Position numbers and translations under genes: made by a program. Of a DNA stretch of 64,000 bases, positions 61,301-64,000 are shown one piece after another. Within the stretch, counting starts at the first letter, position 1; each line of letters starts with the position of its first letter. The stretch is from Dongia_B soli (lineage in GTDB: Bacteria > Pseudomonadota > Alphaproteobacteria > Dongiales > Dongiaceae), in contig NZ_JAXCLW010000002.1 of NCBI RefSeq assembly GCF_034044715.1, forward strand, positions 124,001-188,000. The letters run 5' to 3'. Under the pieces are notes generated by a model. The model was not told the DNA's origin. It did not search any database and worked only from the letters and a program-made list of their open reading frames with translations.

Positions 61301-61959
61301 CCGATGCACTGCCCGAGGATGTGATTGCATCGCGCCGCCAGTTGCAGGCCCAGGCGGATTTCGGTCAGGGGCAAACGCTCCAGGCGCTGGACGAGATCAA
61401 GGACGACGACAGCTTGTCGGCGCGCTGGTTGCGCGCGGATATGCTCTGGCAATTACAGGAATGGCCGGCAGCAGCGGATGCGCTGGGACAGGTCATGGAG
61501 GCGGAAGAGACCAATATCGCGCGGCAGGCGGCGATGCTCATGGCCAAGAATGACGTCGCCATCGATCCCGCCGCAGCTCTGCGCGACGCTTCAGCTCCCG
61601 CGACCACGCAAGCCTCGGACGATGCTCAGTCAGGGCCAGCCACTTTTACCGATGTGATGAACCGGCTGCGCAATGACGCTTTCAAGGAGCGGTTGGGTCG
61701 GGTTGTTCTCAATCGCGCTGTGGCAATGTCCCTGTCGGGTGACCGCAGCGGCCTGCGCAGTCTGGCCCGGCAATACGGGAAAAATATGGCGCAGACCAAT
61801 CTGGCCAAAAGCTTCACCATGCTGACGTCGCCAAGCAACGGGCTTGCCGATTCTGTCAGCGCTGAGATGGCCAGCGTTGATCAAATCAGCAGTTTCGTGG
61901 ACGAATATCGCGCGCGCTTGCGCCAAGCCAGTCTGAGCAACACGACCGCCACCAACTGA
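58360..61959 (+). CDS. Large secreted AMIN-like/TPR-like protein of the stator-linked operon
   Basis: A 1199-residue protein with a Sec signal peptide (about 1-30, cleavage after SASA). Three related beta-rich units follow (about 38-127, 165-265 and 360-450). They share a start like (D/N)Y-x-R-L-V-x-D or a hydrophobic-strand variant, a middle with LxLRxxP-type strands, and an end near VLD(F/L), which suggests AMIN-like domains. The remainder (about 580-1199) is helical with TPR-like pairs (LAGAAHALNGDLDEAAKILG, LRKLGEVYIEADQPRRGLLTLRQA). It overlaps the MotB-like gene by four bases. Periplasmic scaffold near the motor is inferred. I cannot name the family with certainty. Confidence 0.72.
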   Translation: MKPLLSARFFWLATALGCALAILPGQSASADQSILARGWTHQDYGRLVLDSGSDEVRDVKVVGQVMVIRFKRPVKIDMTAAVSNLRPYLISASSAADDKQLALQLRPGLDYRNFDNNGNLVLDFSLSSEKKFSTGKALSVQVSPEKMQVAAVPANAQPANSQPIGLIQPRSGEHGNYSRLAFDLPVGTSAAMRNDGGQTTLRLKGPASLDLGKLQQRLPGRVQNISARATPDGQVIDLQLKPGVEPRGMHQGRTVVLDFFDQGKAPAETKHIADNKLPSEPAIPTNEESHGSGAFAGLEPLVALPGQPIGAAKTEIAPATRPSSTTPSEIPTKPMAAATEEQPAAPASAIDVPVTVAPGANGGAILSFQWPSSTGLAAFKRGNTLWLVFGTPAHFSGKLLDAPQLAALGRVETIDSKYAVGLRLLAPSEANVPTPILNQSGNTWVIDLAPGRPAAPTKDLPQRRETLAQGGSSLLLQADHPGPVLTLPDPLAGDRLLVAPVSQAGLGVAQAAAWPEFKLLPSYQGVAAAPFANNVLMQTLPNGVVITTSPAVKPNEAQASAVPTGNAPSSQAPVPAAGIFDLPAWRRGGDAAFLKDRDELEEAITAASPVRRNDARLQLAEFLFAHGLVQEATGMLNLISDERSAPLSNKQTLTLAGAAHALNGDLDEAAKILGDPLVGSSPEASLFRGILAADRGDNEAATKFFSEPLPNLRDYPKPLRTQLGLTIIRTLIDGGNPMASQAFADAMRVDMPDAETTDRLSYLDGLRQLKLGKTDEAFKKWEALNNSQVDDVKAESQFAIINEKLRTKKMTPAEAVEPLEALRFLSRGGGFEFALLRKLGEVYIEADQPRRGLLTLRQAVTNFAARPESKDVAQEMTDAFRDLYLQGGADRLSPLTAVALYDEFRELTPSGPDGDRMIAGLADRLVKVDLLDGAANLLDTQVKHRLSGVDKARAGARLAAIRLLDNKPELADQALKNSMVTDALPEDVIASRRQLQAQADFGQGQTLQALDEIKDDDSLSARWLRADMLWQLQEWPAAADALGQVMEAEETNIARQAAMLMAKNDVAIDPAAALRDASAPATTQASDDAQSGPATFTDVMNRLRNDAFKERLGRVVLNRAVAMSLSGDRSGLRSLARQYGKNMAQTNLAKSFTMLTSPSNGLADSVSAEMASVDQISSFVDEYRARLRQASLSNTTATN

Positions 61960-62242
61960 TCGCTGCCTTCCTCACCGCAGCAGACACTGTTTTAGCTGGA
62001 CGGTCGAGCTGGACGTCTGCCGTATCACTCACGATGATACAAGTATCAGTTGTGAATTTTATTGTTTACCGGTGGTTTGCTTCAGTAAAAAGTCCTTTCA
62101 TCAAGCGGTGTTACCCGGATGCATGGATCAACTTTTGTTTGGCTCTGGCGAGACCGGGGAATAATCTCAAGCATTAGCAACCATCGAGACCGGCTCCGCG
62201 GCTGGCGGGATTGGTCGCAACCATTTTTCAAGCGGTTCAGCC
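61960..62242. other. Intergenic region before the membrane ATP-grasp-like gene
   Basis: 283 bases without a gene. AGCTGGACG occurs twice (61994-62002 and 62007-62015) with a 13-base period. GATAC-AA-GTATC (about 62037-62048) is a small inverted repeat. An AT-rich tract (62050-62075) may hold a promoter, but I see no clear -35/-10 pair. No good terminator is visible after the AMIN/TPR-like gene. Confidence 0.4.
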
Positions 62243-64000
62243 ATGTTGTTTAGCGACGCCCAAAGAGCCATTCCCGGCTTTCTCCTGATTACGACGCTGG
62301 TGGCGGTGTATATCGGATTGTCTCCGGCGCGGGCGGATGATTGGGTGATCAACCCGCTGACCGGCATTACGGCGCTCGCTTTTTGCCTGCTTGCTTTTGC
62401 GCGCATCGCTCTTGGCGTGCCGAACCGGGTTGCCAAACGCATCTGGGTCGGGCTGATCGGCGTCTTTTGCACGGTCGCCGCGGCGCAATTCATCGAACCT
62501 TATAGTCACGCGCTGCAACAGAGTTTCGGTATTGATGACGTCGCCGATTGCGTTCTGCTGATCGTCAGCCCGATCACCCTTTGGATGATTGCAAAATTTG
62601 ATCCACCGCCAATTATGGCCCGCAACCTCTTTCTCTTCGGCTTCCTGATGCAGAGCGTCGCGACAATTCTCGACATATTGAACGCCTCGCTGGAACTGCA
62701 CGGCCATCAGAACGTCGCAGCAATCGACGTCATAACGGATTTTGGTCAGTTCGCGGCCTTGCAGGTCTATCTGATCGGTGTCGCAGTTTTCCTGCTCTCG
62801 CTGCGCTATCACCGGTTGGCGCGTGCGGCAGGTGTCAAAAAGCTTGGTGAACTGTCCCGGTATTTGCTGGTCAGACTGAATTTGGCCAACCGTGCCGGTG
62901 GCTCATCGCAGCGTGAGCGTCGGCCAGGATACGGCGCTGGCCTGTGGTGGGCGCGGCTGATCAATTGGCTGCCGATCGCGGCGCGGCAAATCCGGGATCA
63001 GCAAGACAGGGCGATCCGCTGGCAGGTTACCGACATTTTTTGTCTGGGCTGGCGCCAGGGATTGGATGCCAGTGCTTATTACCGCTTCGGCTTATATCAC
63101 CGGCTCAAATACAATCGAGCCGGCGGCTATCTGACAAATTCGGAAACGTCGAACGGTCTGTTCGGTGCTATCGACCATCTACTCGCAAAACAAGCTTGTG
63201 AGCAAGCGCCCGATTTCAGTGATAGACTGTCGTTAGCGACATTCTGCGAAGCGCAAGACCTGCCGCATCTGCCCACCTTGCTGGCCGCCGAAAACGGCCG
63301 CCTGGACTATACAAGCGTGATTTCGCCAGAGATGCTTGGTCGGGACCTTCTAGCGGTACCGCGATTTACGGGAAAGGATGATCGCTGGGGGCGCAGCACC
63401 CAGATCATGCCATTCTCGGGTCGGGGTCGGTTCAGCCAATTGGCGGCTGGGGCGTGGCTGATCCTGCAAAAGCCGGATTGCCCCTCCGATCTCAGTGCTA
63501 TGGCCGGTGACGCTCTTGCCGTTGTCAGGGTTGTCACCTGCCGCACGAAGAACGGGGATATTGACGCAACGCATGGGCTGTTGCGGCTAGTCAGGCGGGG
63601 CAAATCCGGCCGTAAGCGAGGGGCGGAGAGTGATCAGATGCTGGCCGGGATTTCGGCTTTGGCCGCTCCCGTCGATATGATGGATGGCCAGATTGGAGAA
63701 GCGGTTGTCGATCAACCCCGGCGAGTTCTAGAGCGATATGTCCGTCACCCCGAGACGGATTCACCGATTGCCGGGCTTACCGTGCCAAGGTGGTCTGACA
63801 TCAAAGCCCTTGCCTGTAAGGCCCATGATCGCTGCCCAGGCCGGTTCGTCATAGGCTGGGATATCGTTTATAGAGACGATGGCATTGCCATTCTCGGAGC
63901 GACCGCGTCGCCGGATGTGGAATTGCTGCAGAGTGCCTATGAGCAGCCGATCGGCGACAGTCTGCTTGCGCAACCCATTCTGGATTTTCTCCAGATCCTC
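62243..64000 (+). CDS. Membrane protein with a sugar-transfer ATP-grasp-like domain (partial)
   Basis: Open frame from ATG at 62243 to the window edge, 586 codons with no stop, so the gene is cut. The N-terminal ~190 residues hold about five to six hydrophobic segments (for example ALAFCLLAFARIALGV and LQVYLIGVAVFLLSLRY). The soluble remainder has YYRFGLYHRLKYNRAGGYLTN (about 280-300) and, near the end, RCPGRFVIGWDIVYRDDGIAILGAT. This last block resembles the end of sugar-transfer-associated ATP-grasp enzymes (xxRFxIGWDIAxTxDGxxLLE), although the final Glu is Gly-Ala here. The ATG lacks a clear ribosome site. Role in polysaccharide or cell-surface chemistry is inferred. Confidence 0.6.
   Translation, partial: MLFSDAQRAIPGFLLITTLVAVYIGLSPARADDWVINPLTGITALAFCLLAFARIALGVPNRVAKRIWVGLIGVFCTVAAAQFIEPYSHALQQSFGIDDVADCVLLIVSPITLWMIAKFDPPPIMARNLFLFGFLMQSVATILDILNASLELHGHQNVAAIDVITDFGQFAALQVYLIGVAVFLLSLRYHRLARAAGVKKLGELSRYLLVRLNLANRAGGSSQRERRPGYGAGLWWARLINWLPIAARQIRDQQDRAIRWQVTDIFCLGWRQGLDASAYYRFGLYHRLKYNRAGGYLTNSETSNGLFGAIDHLLAKQACEQAPDFSDRLSLATFCEAQDLPHLPTLLAAENGRLDYTSVISPEMLGRDLLAVPRFTGKDDRWGRSTQIMPFSGRGRFSQLAAGAWLILQKPDCPSDLSAMAGDALAVVRVVTCRTKNGDIDATHGLLRLVRRGKSGRKRGAESDQMLAGISALAAPVDMMDGQIGEAVVDQPRRVLERYVRHPETDSPIAGLTVPRWSDIKALACKAHDRCPGRFVIGWDIVYRDDGIAILGATASPDVELLQSAYEQPIGDSLLAQPILDFLQIL

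Noticed and set aside
1..64000. CRISPR arrays, tRNA/rRNA genes, insertion sequences or phage genes
   Set aside because: I saw no regularly spaced identical repeats, no tRNA- or rRNA-like segment, and no transposase or integrase motifs.

Overview
The window comes from an alphaproteobacterium, probably of the Rhodospirillales or a close relative. The evidence is CtrA, the phosphotransferase ChpT, the CtrA inhibitor SciP, FlbD as flagellar sigma-54 activator, the imuA-imuB-dnaE2 mutagenesis cassette with an alphaproteobacterial LexA box, and perfect CtrA boxes in front of flagellar operons. No genus can be named from the sequence alone. Most of the window is one flagellar/chemotaxis island; both ends and a short central stretch hold other genes.

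Layout. 1-552: no convincing gene; some possible RNA structure. 553-2162: a 1-Cys peroxiredoxin with a clear terminator, then an exported alpha/beta hydrolase that seems to lack its catalytic His. 2250-7802 (minus): dnaE2, imuB and imuA under an SOS box. 8056-15083 (plus): chpT, then cheA-cheW-cheY-cheB-cheR. CheA carries a truncated-haemoglobin-like domain, two CheW-like domains and a receiver. 15182-15907 (minus): ctrA, divergent from fliI-fliJ (16174-17987), with a perfect CtrA box between them. 17995-30449 (minus): fliF-fliG-fliH-fliN-motA-like-flbD-flhA-flhF-flhG-fliK-like, again with a perfect CtrA box upstream. 30797-31108: sciP. 31291-40510 (minus): flgE-flgK-flgL-fliK-flgD behind a sigma-54-type promoter. 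40791-45081 (plus): asparagine synthase, a fused glycosyltransferase-like/methyltransferase protein and a second methyltransferase-like protein. 45399-48408: ferredoxin-NADP reductase, a nucleotidyltransferase-family protein and AMP nucleosidase. 48543-52067 (minus): flgF-flgG-flgA-flgH with a sigma-54-type promoter and a terminator. 52434-61959 (plus): fliL-fliM-DUF6468-motE-like, then cheY-cheZ-two MotB-like proteins-a 1199-residue AMIN/TPR-like secreted protein. 62243-64000: a membrane protein with a sugar-transfer ATP-grasp-like tail, cut by the window end.

How it fits together. ChpT, CtrA and SciP are cell-cycle regulators. CtrA boxes precede fliF and fliI (perfect) and fliL, sciP and cheY (imperfect), so early flagellar genes look CtrA-controlled. 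FlbD then probably drives hook and rod genes from the sigma-54-type promoters at flgE and flgF. Genes for the rest of the export gate and rod (fliPQR, flhB, flgBC, flgI, fliE) and flagellin are not in the window.

The most unusual content is: (1) the haemoglobin-like domain inside CheA; (2) one ~80-90-residue module inserted repeatedly into FlgE, FlgK and FlgL; (3) a stator-like gene set with two tandem MotB-like proteins, only one of which keeps the channel Asp, followed by a giant periplasmic protein; (4) a small modification-type cassette divergent from the hook operon.
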